DNA from: an uncultured Gammaproteobacteria bacterium | Lineage (GTDB): Bacteria; Pseudomonadota; Gammaproteobacteria; Steroidobacterales; Woeseiaceae | Reading direction: 5' to 3' | Assembly: GCA_938003715.1 (NCBI GenBank) | Contig: CALKYK010000258.1 | Span: forward strand, 1 to 14,201 | Length of the DNA: 14,201 nucleotides | Shown here: positions 6,848-14,201 of the stretch, piece by piece | How positions within the stretch are numbered: the stretch's first letter is position 1 | How the letters are laid out: each line of letters begins with the position of its first letter | Program-made: the position numbers and the translations under genes | The notes under the pieces: generated by a model | Told to the model about the DNA's origin: nothing | Databases searched by the model: none | The model's input: the letters and a program-made list of their open reading frames with translations, nothing else

Positions 6848-8365
6848 ATGCGCAACTTGAACAGCCTGCCGCTGCTGGCGATCGCGGTAATTGCATCCAC
6901 GGCGTCCGCAGATACCTACAATCTGCCGATTCGCGAGCACGTCTTCGACAACGGACTCACGCTGCTCGTCATCGAGCGTCCCGGCGAGCACCGCGTCGTC
7001 TCGAAAATATTCACCGACATGGGCGCACTGAACGAAAAACCCGGCGAGTACGGCGCCGCGCACTTTCTAGAGCACCTGATGTTCAAGGGCACGCCGACGC
7101 TGGGCTCGCTGGACTGGGAGCGTGAAAAGGAGATCCACGCGCAGATCCGCGCGGCGGAAGACGCGCTGATCGAGGAACTGAATCGCGCGCGCAACGACCT
7201 CCGTGAGCGCGGCGTGTTCCACGACTACCAGCACCGGGAGACGACGCCGCGCATCGAGGAACTCGAGGCGCTCATCGACTCGCTGAACCGGCAGGCGCAG
7301 GAGCTGGCCGAAGAGGGTCCGATGAAAACCTGGTACATGGCGTACGGCGGCACGCGGACGACCGCGACCACCGAGCAGGAGTACATGAAGTTCGATCTCG
7401 ACCTGCCCGCCGACCGGGTCGAGCTGTTCCTGCGGGTCGAGGCCGACCGCATGCAGAATTCCGTGTTCCGGAACTTCGATGCGGAACGCATGGTGCTGGT
7501 GGAACAGCGCCTGGGTGACCTCAACCGGGCCGAGACCGAGTTCCGCGAAGCGATGAACTCGCTGGTCGGACGGGCTTCCATGGTCTACGTGCCCGAAGGC
7601 TACATGAACGATTTCGAGCAATACACGCGGCGCTACGAGCGCGAGCTTTACGAAACCTATTTCGTGCCGAACAACACGACGCTCATATTCATCGGCGGCG
7701 TGACGCTCGAAAACATGATTCCGAAAGTTGAAAAATACTTCGGTCACATGCAGCGCGCGCCGGAACCGGCCCGCTACCAGGGCCGTGAGCCGCTGCCCTC
7801 CGCCGAGAAACGCCTAACCTGGCGCAGCGACACGCTCGGTCCGCGGGTCGAGGTTCGCTACCAGATCCCGGGGGTCGGGCATCCCGACCGGCCGCTGTTC
7901 GACGTCCTCGCCGAGGCGTTCGAGAAACAACTGCAGTCGGTCGCGACCGAATCGGGGATCGACGGTCGCGTCGATATCAACACGCGGGTCGTGCACACGT
8001 CGAGGTTCGGCGTACCGGCGTCGATCAACATCGAGCTGGTGCTGCAGGACGCAGCCCAGGCCGGTAACGCGGAAAAAGTGCTGCTGGACGAGCTGCGACG
8101 GCTGGCTGAGGCAACGCTTTCTGCCGACGCCGTTGCGCTGGCGCGCAAAATACTGCGTACCGACTGGTACCGCACCGCCGCCGATCCGAACGCGCTGGCG
8201 TTCGAGATCGGACACTTCCAGGTCATGGACAGCTGGCGCACGCTCGAGCCGTATCTCGAGGCGCGCGACGCGGCAACCCCAGAAGACTTGCGGCGCCTGG
8301 CAGCGACCTATTTCATCGCGAAGAACCGCTCGGTCGGCGTGGTCGTCCCGGAGGAAGAATCGTGA
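6848..8365 (+). CDS. exported M16 zinc peptidase, catalytic subunit
   Basis: A 505-residue M16 (pitrilysin/insulinase) metallopeptidase with signal peptide (cleavage ASA|D after residue 21), so periplasmic or envelope-bound. The inverted zinc site HFLEH is at residues 72-76 (ligands H72 and H76, catalytic base E75). The third ligand is E219 in 'AERMVLVEQR'. In typical members it lies about 76 residues after the second His; here it is 143 after, because of an insertion at about residues 88-160. That insertion is charged and helical (EREKEIHAQIRAAEDALIEE, then RIEELEALIDSLNRQ), probably a coiled coil. The second M16 lobe (about 250-505) keeps 'YFVPNNTTLIFIGG', but the usual R...GxxY motif is degenerate (QLQSVATESGID). 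A GGGGGA ribosome site precedes ATG 6848. The stop overlaps the next gene's start, implying translational coupling with the partner subunit. Confidence 0.93.
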   Translation: MRNLNSLPLLAIAVIASTASADTYNLPIREHVFDNGLTLLVIERPGEHRVVSKIFTDMGALNEKPGEYGAAHFLEHLMFKGTPTLGSLDWEREKEIHAQIRAAEDALIEELNRARNDLRERGVFHDYQHRETTPRIEELEALIDSLNRQAQELAEEGPMKTWYMAYGGTRTTATTEQEYMKFDLDLPADRVELFLRVEADRMQNSVFRNFDAERMVLVEQRLGDLNRAETEFREAMNSLVGRASMVYVPEGYMNDFEQYTRRYERELYETYFVPNNTTLIFIGGVTLENMIPKVEKYFGHMQRAPEPARYQGREPLPSAEKRLTWRSDTLGPRVEVRYQIPGVGHPDRPLFDVLAEAFEKQLQSVATESGIDGRVDINTRVVHTSRFGVPASINIELVLQDAAQAGNAEKVLLDELRRLAEATLSADAVALARKILRTDWYRTAADPNALAFEIGHFQVMDSWRTLEPYLEARDAATPEDLRRLAATYFIAKNRSVGVVVPEEES

Positions 8366-9747
8366 TCGGCCGCTGCGTGGGGCTTGCCCTGCTGCTGGTG
8401 GCGCCGGTACAGGCGCAGGTGCTGACGCATCCGCAGGAGATGGGGCTGCCGCAAAGCGACTACGTGCGCCCGGACCCGTCGGACTACGAACTCGCGCTCG
8501 AGAACGGATTGATCGCCTACGTGGCGGAAGCTGCACACGTACCGCTCGTGACGATGAGTGCCTTCGTGCGTGCAGGCCGGGTCAGCGACAATAAACAAGG
8601 TGCGGCAGAATCACTGGCGCACGCGCTCGTCAACGCAGCGCCGTCCGGCATGAGCGCCGCCGAGTTCCGGTCGGCCCTCGAGCGCATGACCGCGCAGTAC
8701 ACGGTCGAGTTGCACGACGAGTGGGCCGAGGTCTCCCTCAACGTACCGATTGAAGATCTCGGCGAAGCGCTGCCGATGTTTGCCCGGCTACTGCGCCAGC
8801 CGCTGGTGACCGAGGCGAATATTGTCGGCGCAGCCCGGCAAGCCACACCCGCCGCGAGCGACCTCGGCGGAGAATCAGGCGCCGCGCTGTACGAAGGCTC
8901 GATGAACGCGGCGGTCGGTCATTTTTACGCCATTCTCTACCGTGATCACGCCTACGGCCGGAAACCGACCGCGCAGGAATTCGACGACCTGACCGTCCTG
9001 GACGTGGCCGCGTTTCACGCACGTCACTTCGTGCCCGGAAATATGACGCTGGCCGTCGCCGGCGACATCGACGTGGACGACGTCAACCGCAGTCTCGCCG
9101 AATATTTCGGCGACTGGCCGTCCGTTGCAGTGCCGCCACCCAGGCCGATGCCGGACGTCGAAGAAAGGCGGGCGACGCTGCATCACTTCCCGTCGAACAA
9201 GCTGCAAAGCTGGCTGGTCATCGGTCACGCGTTGCCGAAGATCCCTGCAGACGAGCAGGCGGCGTTCGATGTGATGGATTACATTCTCGGCGCGTATCAC
9301 CTGAACACGCGCTTCATGCGCGAGACGCGCTACAAGTACGGCTGGACGAACGACGCGAGCAGCTTTCCGGATCCCCGATGGTACGGACCCGGCGCCTACA
9401 CGTTTCGCTCGTACAGCCGCCCCGAGGTGATCGAGAACATCTACCGAAACATGATGCGCGAGATCATTCGTCTGCGACGCGAGCCGGTGAGCGATCGCGA
9501 ACTGTTCGTCGCGAAGGGCGCGCTGGCCGACGGCCTGTTTCAGGTGCGCTACCTCGACGGCTACGCGCTGACGCGCAGCTTCGCGCTGGAACGACTACAG
9601 TATGGGAACCACGATCGTTCAGCGACCTACGTCGAGCGAATCCGGGCGGTGACGAAAGACGATGTGCTCGACGCGGCGCGAAAGTACCTGCGCCCGGACG
9701 AGGCGCAAGTCGTGCTGCTGGGCGAAGCGGCGTTCGACATCGAATAA
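8362..9747 (+). CDS. M16 family protein lacking the zinc site, partner subunit
   Basis: A 461-residue M16-fold protein starting with GTG at 8362, in a 4-base GTGA overlap with the upstream stop; GGAGGAAG lies just before it. A short signal peptide (cleavage VQA|Q after residue 18) sends it to the periplasm. The HxxEH site is replaced by ESLAH (residues 83-87), losing one His and the catalytic Glu. No Glu is present at the third-ligand region (about 152-160, ANIVGAARQ). In contrast, the C-terminal lobe keeps NTRFMRETRYKYGW (about 315-328), matching the conserved 'sRLf..lRe..GlaY' substrate-handling motif that is degenerate in the upstream gene. This complementary loss is the pattern of heterodimeric M16B enzymes and mitochondrial MPP, so it is inferred to pair with the upstream product rather than act alone. 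Confidence 0.92.
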   Translation: MIGRCVGLALLLVAPVQAQVLTHPQEMGLPQSDYVRPDPSDYELALENGLIAYVAEAAHVPLVTMSAFVRAGRVSDNKQGAAESLAHALVNAAPSGMSAAEFRSALERMTAQYTVELHDEWAEVSLNVPIEDLGEALPMFARLLRQPLVTEANIVGAARQATPAASDLGGESGAALYEGSMNAAVGHFYAILYRDHAYGRKPTAQEFDDLTVLDVAAFHARHFVPGNMTLAVAGDIDVDDVNRSLAEYFGDWPSVAVPPPRPMPDVEERRATLHHFPSNKLQSWLVIGHALPKIPADEQAAFDVMDYILGAYHLNTRFMRETRYKYGWTNDASSFPDPRWYGPGAYTFRSYSRPEVIENIYRNMMREIIRLRREPVSDRELFVAKGALADGLFQVRYLDGYALTRSFALERLQYGNHDRSATYVERIRAVTKDDVLDAARKYLRPDEAQVVLLGEAAFDIE

Positions 9748-9789
9748 CCGCAGGTCACGCGTCCGACGAGCAATCAACCGGAGAAGAAA

Positions 9790-10209
9790 ATGTCGAAAAT
9801 GGATATTGCCACCCGATTTTTTACCGCCTGCGAGGGCCTCGAGGGCAGCGCCGGCTGCGGGCAGTACGTCGCACAGGGCGCCACGTTCCAGGCGCAAAGC
9901 GAACCGATCGCCGACGTCTCGACCGTGCTGGACTACTGCGACTGGATGCAGGCCGTCGGCCAGGGTCCTCTAGTGGGCTGCAGCTATCGCATCGTCGGTT
10001 CGGCCTTCGATGAATCGACCGATACCGCGCTGTTCTTCGGCAAGTTCACGGGCAAGCACACCGGCGACGGCGGGCCGGTCGATCCCACGGGGAAAGAGAC
10101 GACGACAGACTACGTCTACGCGGTCACTGTCAATGAAGACGACAAGGTCAGTCACATGGTCAAGATCTGGAATGCCCCCTGGGCACTGAAGGAACTGGGC
10201 TGGATGTGA
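9790..10209 (+). CDS. small NTF2/SnoaL-like protein
   Basis: A 139-residue protein without a signal peptide, hence cytoplasmic. GGAG (9780-9783) is six bases before the ATG. The layout fits an NTF2/SnoaL-like cone fold: N-terminal helix (DIATRFFTACEG), a 'TVLDYCDWMQAV' helix, then strands ending in 'DKVSHMVKIWNAPWALKELG', which is characteristic of SnoaL-like proteins ('K(I/V)WND...LxxLGW'). Members include polyketide cyclases, ketosteroid isomerase-like enzymes and plain binding proteins, so no reaction can be assigned. Four Cys (14, 23, 49, 64) are notable for a small cytoplasmic protein. It lies 42 bases after the M16 partner gene and 37 bases before the FAD oxidoreductase, suggesting it works on a substrate or product of that enzyme. 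Confidence 0.8.
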   Translation: MSKMDIATRFFTACEGLEGSAGCGQYVAQGATFQAQSEPIADVSTVLDYCDWMQAVGQGPLVGCSYRIVGSAFDESTDTALFFGKFTGKHTGDGGPVDPTGKETTTDYVYAVTVNEDDKVSHMVKIWNAPWALKELGWM

Positions 10210-10246
10210 CCGCAGCCGGTGCCTGCGCGCCGGGTGTTCACGCTTG

Positions 10247-11785
10247 ATGAGCAAACCCGCCATCCTCATCGCCGGCGCCGGCATCAATGGCCTCGTGGCC
10301 GCAAACTACCTCCGGCGGGCCGGGTGCGACGTCACGATGATCGAGCGGGCCGATCGCGTCGGCGGTGCCTGCGTGTCGGAAGTGGCCAACGTGAACGGCG
10401 TCGAGCACCACTACGCCCTCGGCGCTTCGGTGCTGGGACTGATGCAGGGCTTCGTGTTCGAAGAGACCGGCCTGTCGGGCCGGCTCGACACCTTCGTTCC
10501 GGAGCACCCGAAGCTCGTGTTCTTCCCCGGCGATGCCGAACCTGCGTGGATCCATCGCGATCCGGCCGCGCTCGACCGGGAACTCGCCGACAAGTGGGGC
10601 GAGCACGGAGACGTAGAAGCGTTTCGTGCCGACGAAGCAAGGGTCGTGCGATTCCTGCAACAGGGGTACGCGGATGCGACGCCGCCGACGCTTGCGGATG
10701 CGAAGGCGACGCTCGGCAGCGAGCTCACGGATCTCTGGATCTCGGGCACGGCGAGAAACCTGGTCGACCACTACTTCACCAGCGAACGCAGCAAGATGTA
10801 CATGGCGATGACCGTCACCGAAAGCGGGCCGGTCTCACTCGACGACCCGTACTCCGCGTTTACGCTGCCGCTGATGGATTCCGGTTCCGTGTTCGGCGGG
10901 TACTACGGGTTCGTCAAGGGCGGGATCTGGCGCATCACCGAAGAGCTTGGTCATATCAACGAGGAACTCGGTGTCGACGTTCATGTGTCGAGCACTCTCG
11001 TCGATGTCGATGCCGCCGCGGGCCGGGCGACGTACATACAGGACGGCCGCGAAAAGCGGAACGACTTCGACTGCCTGGTCTTCGGCACGGATCCCGTCAC
11101 TGCGAGCCGGCTGGTCGGCAGCCCGGAGCAGCTCGACAGGACAAAAAAGCAGCGCCTGATTGGCAGCAGCGGCAAGCTGAACCTGCTGTTCGGCAAACCC
11201 GTGCGCTGGAAGCGCGGGTCGGAAGCGAGCGATTCCGATGCCGCGTTCCGTTTTATTTTTTCGGTGTCCAGCGTCGAGGAATACGAACGCGCGACGCTGC
11301 GCGTGCTCGATGACGACGTCGATTACGTGCCGGGCTACATGCAGGTCTACTGCGAAGGTGCGGCGATGCGGCAGCTCGGGGTCGACGAGTCGTTCGACCG
11401 GCTGGCAGTGTTCTTCAAGAACCTGTCGCTCGGCAAGAGCGGATCGGAAGTGCGCGACGTCGAGCGCGAAGTCAGGGAAACGCTGTTCACGCAGATCGAA
11501 AACCCGCAGGACTGCGCGTGGACGCGGCTTCTGATGCCACAGGACCTGAAAGAGCTGTTCCTGTTCCCGGCCGGCAACCTGGATCACACGATGCTGGTCG
11601 GCGGCCAAACGTATTTCGACCGGACCTATTCCGCCGAACCTGCAAAGAGTTTCTACCGCTTCGGCAACCTCGACAACATTTACCTGTGCGGGTCCGGCAC
11701 CTATCCCTGCGGCTCTGTCACCGGCACACCGGGCTACATGTGCAGCAGGCAGCTGCTGCGGGATGTGGGCATAAGTGAGGAATAG
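10247..11785 (+). CDS. FAD-dependent oxidoreductase, phytoene desaturase-like
   Basis: A 512-residue flavoprotein of the amine-oxidase/phytoene-dehydrogenase superfamily (COG1233-like). The N-terminal dinucleotide-binding motif is GAGING (residues 10-15), followed by the ribose-binding acidic E33 and the DRVGGAC signature (36-42). Near the C-terminus, YPCGSVTGTPGYMCSRQLL (about 486-504) corresponds to the second FAD contact (G-x-x-x-P-G-G-G/S-V-x-G-x-P-G) of CrtI/RetSat/PYROXD2-like enzymes. The reaction is probably desaturation, saturation or oxidation of a lipophilic or conjugated substrate; the substrate is unknown, and no crtB or crtE is present to argue for carotenoids. ATG 10247 is chosen; an in-frame TTG immediately precedes it and neither has a strong ribosome site. 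The stop codon directly abuts the next ATG. Confidence 0.88.
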   Translation: MSKPAILIAGAGINGLVAANYLRRAGCDVTMIERADRVGGACVSEVANVNGVEHHYALGASVLGLMQGFVFEETGLSGRLDTFVPEHPKLVFFPGDAEPAWIHRDPAALDRELADKWGEHGDVEAFRADEARVVRFLQQGYADATPPTLADAKATLGSELTDLWISGTARNLVDHYFTSERSKMYMAMTVTESGPVSLDDPYSAFTLPLMDSGSVFGGYYGFVKGGIWRITEELGHINEELGVDVHVSSTLVDVDAAAGRATYIQDGREKRNDFDCLVFGTDPVTASRLVGSPEQLDRTKKQRLIGSSGKLNLLFGKPVRWKRGSEASDSDAAFRFIFSVSSVEEYERATLRVLDDDVDYVPGYMQVYCEGAAMRQLGVDESFDRLAVFFKNLSLGKSGSEVRDVEREVRETLFTQIENPQDCAWTRLLMPQDLKELFLFPAGNLDHTMLVGGQTYFDRTYSAEPAKSFYRFGNLDNIYLCGSGTYPCGSVTGTPGYMCSRQLLRDVGISEE

Positions 11786-13261
11786 ATGATGCGCTTGATA
11801 CGACTAACATTTGCATGCGTCTTTTTGCTGGCGTCGACGCCGGCGTTTTCCTCGGAAGGCGATGTCGCGGATGTCGCAGAATGGATCGAGGAGCACGTGC
11901 CGTCCATGATGCGCAAAGCACGCATGCCCGGCTTCGCGATTGCCATCGTGCAGGACGGCGAGACGATCTATGCGCAGGGCTTCGGCGCCCGCGATCTCGA
12001 GAATGGCCTACCGGCAACGCCCGACACGCTGTTCGGGATCGGCAGCATTACCAAGAGTTTTGTCGCAATCGCGATACTGCAACTCGCCGAGCAGGGCAAG
12101 CTCGACATCGACGACCCGGTGTCGAAGCACATTCCCTTCGAACTGGGGCAACCCGACGCGCCAATCCGGATCCGGCACTTCCTCACGCACAGTCCCGGCT
12201 TCCCGAGCCTTGCGACTTCGAGCATCCTGCTGAACCGCGGCCTGGGCGAGGACGTCGGCGTGCCGATGGCGAGCGCCGACGATTTCTTCCGCTTCGTCAA
12301 CGGCGCGAAAGACGAAATCGAATTCGCACCCGCGGAGCACTTCTTCTACAACAACGCTGCCTGGCGCATGCTGGGCGCCATCGTGCAGGAAGTGTCCGGC
12401 GTGCCGTTTCACGAGTATGTCACCGACAACGTCATCCGCCCGCTCGGCATGCAGCGGACGACGTTCGACACGGACCGATTGTTCTCGGATTCGGATCACC
12501 TGGTGCCCTACCGCAGGACCGACGACGGGCCACAGCCGACGCCGTTCCCGTACGCGAACCCGGCCGACAATCCCGGCTTCAGCTTCCTGTCAGCGGCAGG
12601 TGGCATCGCGAGTTCGGTCAACGAGATGACCGCCTACCTCGAAATGCTGATCGGGCAGGGGGCCTACGAAGGAGGGCGGCTGATCGACAGCCGTACAATG
12701 CGCGCGATGCAGTCGCTGCAGATGCACGATCCGGACGGTTACTATGGTGCGGACGGGTACGGCTACGGGCTGCGCATCGTGCCGGATTTCCTCGGTGAAA
12801 AACTCGTGCGGCACGGCGGCTCGATCATCGTCTCGACCGCACACATGGCCGTGGTGCCGGCGCGCCGCATCGGCGTCGTGATGATGGGCAACAGCGGCGG
12901 CATGGACTACGCGGCCATCGCGGAGCCGGTACTCGCGATCCTGATGGGACACGATCCGGACGAAGTCATTCCGTCCATCGGCATCCGCAAGCGCATGCAG
13001 CGCCTGACCGGGCACTACGCAACGTACGAGGACATCGAGTCTGTCGAGGTCATCGAGCAGCGCGGCATGTTGTACATGAAACGCGGCGAAACGCTGACAC
13101 CGCTGATCCCGGAAGACCCGTCGTATCGCGGCACGATGCACTACGTGCTCGATGAGGGACTGAAGGCACCGGTGGAGTTTCGTGACCGAAGCGACGGCAG
13201 TCTTACGATGCTTTATGGACGCTACGCGTACAGGAAAAAACCAGGGTCGAACGGCAACTGA
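11786..13261 (+). CDS. exported serine hydrolase, class C beta-lactamase-like
   Basis: A 491-residue protein of the serine beta-lactamase-like/penicillin-binding-protein family. The signal peptide (MMRLIRLTFACVFLLASTPA) ends around residue 20-22. Catalytic motifs are SITK (S87 nucleophile, K90), YNN (188-190, the YxN motif) and HGG (343-345) in place of the KTG triad, as often in esterase/D-aminopeptidase-type members. A C-terminal extension of about 100 residues (GIRKRMQRLTGHYATYEDIE onward) looks like the small beta-barrel domain often attached to such hydrolases. True beta-lactamase activity is not implied; peptidase, esterase or lactonase activity fits better. ATG 11786 directly follows the upstream TAG with GAGGA 4 bases before it. 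The second ATG (11789) has better spacing (7 bases) and could be the real start. Coupled translation with the oxidoreductase is likely. Confidence 0.9.
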   Translation: MMRLIRLTFACVFLLASTPAFSSEGDVADVAEWIEEHVPSMMRKARMPGFAIAIVQDGETIYAQGFGARDLENGLPATPDTLFGIGSITKSFVAIAILQLAEQGKLDIDDPVSKHIPFELGQPDAPIRIRHFLTHSPGFPSLATSSILLNRGLGEDVGVPMASADDFFRFVNGAKDEIEFAPAEHFFYNNAAWRMLGAIVQEVSGVPFHEYVTDNVIRPLGMQRTTFDTDRLFSDSDHLVPYRRTDDGPQPTPFPYANPADNPGFSFLSAAGGIASSVNEMTAYLEMLIGQGAYEGGRLIDSRTMRAMQSLQMHDPDGYYGADGYGYGLRIVPDFLGEKLVRHGGSIIVSTAHMAVVPARRIGVVMMGNSGGMDYAAIAEPVLAILMGHDPDEVIPSIGIRKRMQRLTGHYATYEDIESVEVIEQRGMLYMKRGETLTPLIPEDPSYRGTMHYVLDEGLKAPVEFRDRSDGSLTMLYGRYAYRKKPGSNGN

Positions 13262-13277
13262 TAATTGCAGTTCGACC
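13245..13277. other. imperfect inverted repeat at convergent gene ends
   Basis: AACTG (13256-13260) pairs with CAGTT (13268-13272) around a 7-base loop, and GGTCG (13245-13249) pairs with CGACC (13273-13277), with a 6-base bulge on the left arm. It spans the serine hydrolase stop and half of the 30-base gap to the ureohydrolase stop. There is no T-run; it may act as a weak two-way transcription end. Confidence 0.3.
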
Positions 13278-13291
13278 GCTTGTTACTCCGG

Positions 13292-14201
13292 CTACTCTTC
13301 GGGCTCTTCCTCTGCCGCTTTCTCGGCCGCGGTCCGGTCGAGGTATTCCTGCTGGTCGCCGTAGTAGTCGTCCTGCGCATGCTCGGAGGACAGCGGGCTG
13401 AGATAGTGCACGGCGGTGAGACCCTTGCGGTTCATCGCCAGGCCGACCAGGCAGGCCTTGACGATGTGCGCGCTGTTCAGGGTGGTCTTGTAGGTCGGGT
13501 CGAGCGCCGGGTGCAGTTCCACCAGGTCGAAGCCGACGACGTTCGATTCGGCGCAAAGCCGGCGCACGATCGTGATCGCTTCGCGCATGTTGATACCGCC
13601 GGGTACCGGCGTGCCGGTCGCGGTGGCGAACGCGGGATCGAGCACGTCGATGTCGAAGGATATGTGAATCTTTCGCCCTTCCTCGCTGGCCTCGGCGACG
13701 ACGCGCTTCAATACCGCATCCCAGCCGCGTGTCTCCACCTCGGCCATGTTGTGGTAGCGCATGCCGATCTCGCGCATCCACTCGAACGCCGCTTTCGTCA
13801 GACCTGCCGAGCGCAGTCCGACCTGGATGTAGTCCGCGCCACGGACGTGACCTTCGTTGATTAAGCGGTACACCGGGTACCCGTGATGCATCAGGTGCGG
13901 CTCGTCGCCCCACCACGCGTCGTAGTGCGAATCGAAATGGATGACCGACACTCTTTCCTTGCCGTACACATCCGCGAGCGCGGCGACGTTCGGGTACTCG
14001 AGCGAATGATCGCCGCCGATGATAACCGGGATCGCACCTGTCGCCGCGATCTCCCGCACGACTTCGCGGACGTGCTGCATGGAGCGCTCGGTGCTGTCGT
14101 TGTCGATCGCGATGTCGCCGTAGTCGACGATGTTCAGCTCGCGCGACGCATTGACAAGCGCATACTGGTCCATGCCGGGCATCGGCCAGACATAAAGGGG
14201 A
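13292..14201 (-). CDS. agmatinase/arginase-family ureohydrolase (5' end beyond window)
   Basis: A binuclear manganese ureohydrolase that cleaves a guanidino group to urea. Numbering from the ATG at 14182, metal ligands are H59 (GGDHS), D84/H86/D88 (HFDSHYD), D177 and D179 (SFDIDVLDP), followed by the family signature FATATGTPVPGG. All six are present, so it should be active. The frame stays open to base 14201 (preceding residues PLYVWP), and the usual N-terminal 'YRPGxRFGPxxIR' segment is absent. ATG 14182 is therefore probably internal and the true start lies outside the window. The C-terminus carries an acidic tail (AAEKAAEEEPEE). Agmatine is the default guess, but guanidinobutyrate and other guanidino acids are equally possible since substrate residues cannot be judged here. 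It converges on the serine hydrolase gene and has no visible polyamine partner. Confidence 0.92.
   Translation of the reverse strand, partial: PLYVWPMPGMDQYALVNASRELNIVDYGDIAIDNDSTERSMQHVREVVREIAATGAIPVIIGGDHSLEYPNVAALADVYGKERVSVIHFDSHYDAWWGDEPHLMHHGYPVYRLINEGHVRGADYIQVGLRSAGLTKAAFEWMREIGMRYHNMAEVETRGWDAVLKRVVAEASEEGRKIHISFDIDVLDPAFATATGTPVPGGINMREAITIVRRLCAESNVVGFDLVELHPALDPTYKTTLNSAHIVKACLVGLAMNRKGLTAVHYLSPLSSEHAQDDYYGDQQEYLDRTAAEKAAEEEPEE

Noticed and set aside
10219..11313. 364-codon open frame overlapping the FAD oxidoreductase
   Set aside because: Arg-rich, low-complexity translation in the +1-type shadow frame; the GAGING and C-terminal FAD motifs lie in the other frame.
10247..11785. 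Carotenoid biosynthesis locus
   Set aside because: Only a CrtI-like flavoprotein is present, without phytoene synthase, cyclase or GGPP synthase genes, and the superfamily is broad.
11815..12798. 327-codon open frame overlapping the serine hydrolase
   Set aside because: Shadow frame of the gene with SITK, YNN and HGG motifs; its translation is Arg-rich without domains.
11786..13261. Calling the serine hydrolase an antibiotic-resistance beta-lactamase
   Set aside because: The KTG triad is replaced by HGG and there is a C-terminal extension, which fits general serine hydrolases of this fold. The context gives no sign of resistance.

Overview
The window looks like chromosomal DNA from a GC-rich, proteolytic, aerobic heterotroph, most likely a gammaproteobacterium. 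This placement is inferred from the gene types (exported M17 and M16 peptidases, SIMPL protein, SSS symporter, agmatinase-family hydrolase), the Shine-Dalgarno usage and a sampled GC of about 60-65%. There is no rRNA or other marker gene to confirm it. I see no tRNA, rRNA, CRISPR array, insertion sequence or phage gene. Twelve protein genes are supported; the first and last are cut by the window edges.

Left part (1-4311): the start of an NTF2/SnoaL-like lipoprotein gene (minus) lies divergent to a sodium:solute symporter (plus). The symporter converges on a membrane-associated PlsC-type acyltransferase (minus). A 317-base divergent spacer with a candidate promoter, a 12-base palindrome and a hairpin then leads to a small exported, tyrosine-rich protein that I do not recognise. 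This gene has clearly lower GC than its neighbours and is closed by a textbook intrinsic terminator at 4226-4255.

Middle (4312-9747): an exported M17 leucyl-aminopeptidase (minus) is divergent from a SIMPL-domain (DUF541) exported protein (plus). Between them lie a TATACT -10 box and a perfect 14-base palindrome that could be a shared operator. After the SIMPL gene, a spacer with three GC-rich hairpins leads into two overlapping M16 peptidase genes. The first carries the HxxEH zinc site and a coiled-coil insertion. The second has lost the zinc site but keeps the C-terminal R...Y-type motif that the first lacks. Together they look like a periplasmic M16B heterodimer. With the M17 enzyme, this stretch reads as an envelope protein and peptide turnover block.

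Right part (9748-14201): on the same strand follow a small NTF2/SnoaL-like protein, an FAD-dependent phytoene-desaturase-like oxidoreductase and an exported class C beta-lactamase-like serine hydrolase, whose ATG directly follows the oxidoreductase stop codon. They converge on an agmatinase/arginase-family ureohydrolase (minus), whose N-terminus is cut by the window end. Genes 6848-13261 have gaps of 42 bases or less and are probably one transcription unit, possibly including the SIMPL gene. No novel defence or mobile system is visible. The most interesting items are the complementary M16 pair with its insertion, the orphan secreted protein, the palindrome between the M17 and SIMPL genes, and the NTF2/oxidoreductase/hydrolase trio.
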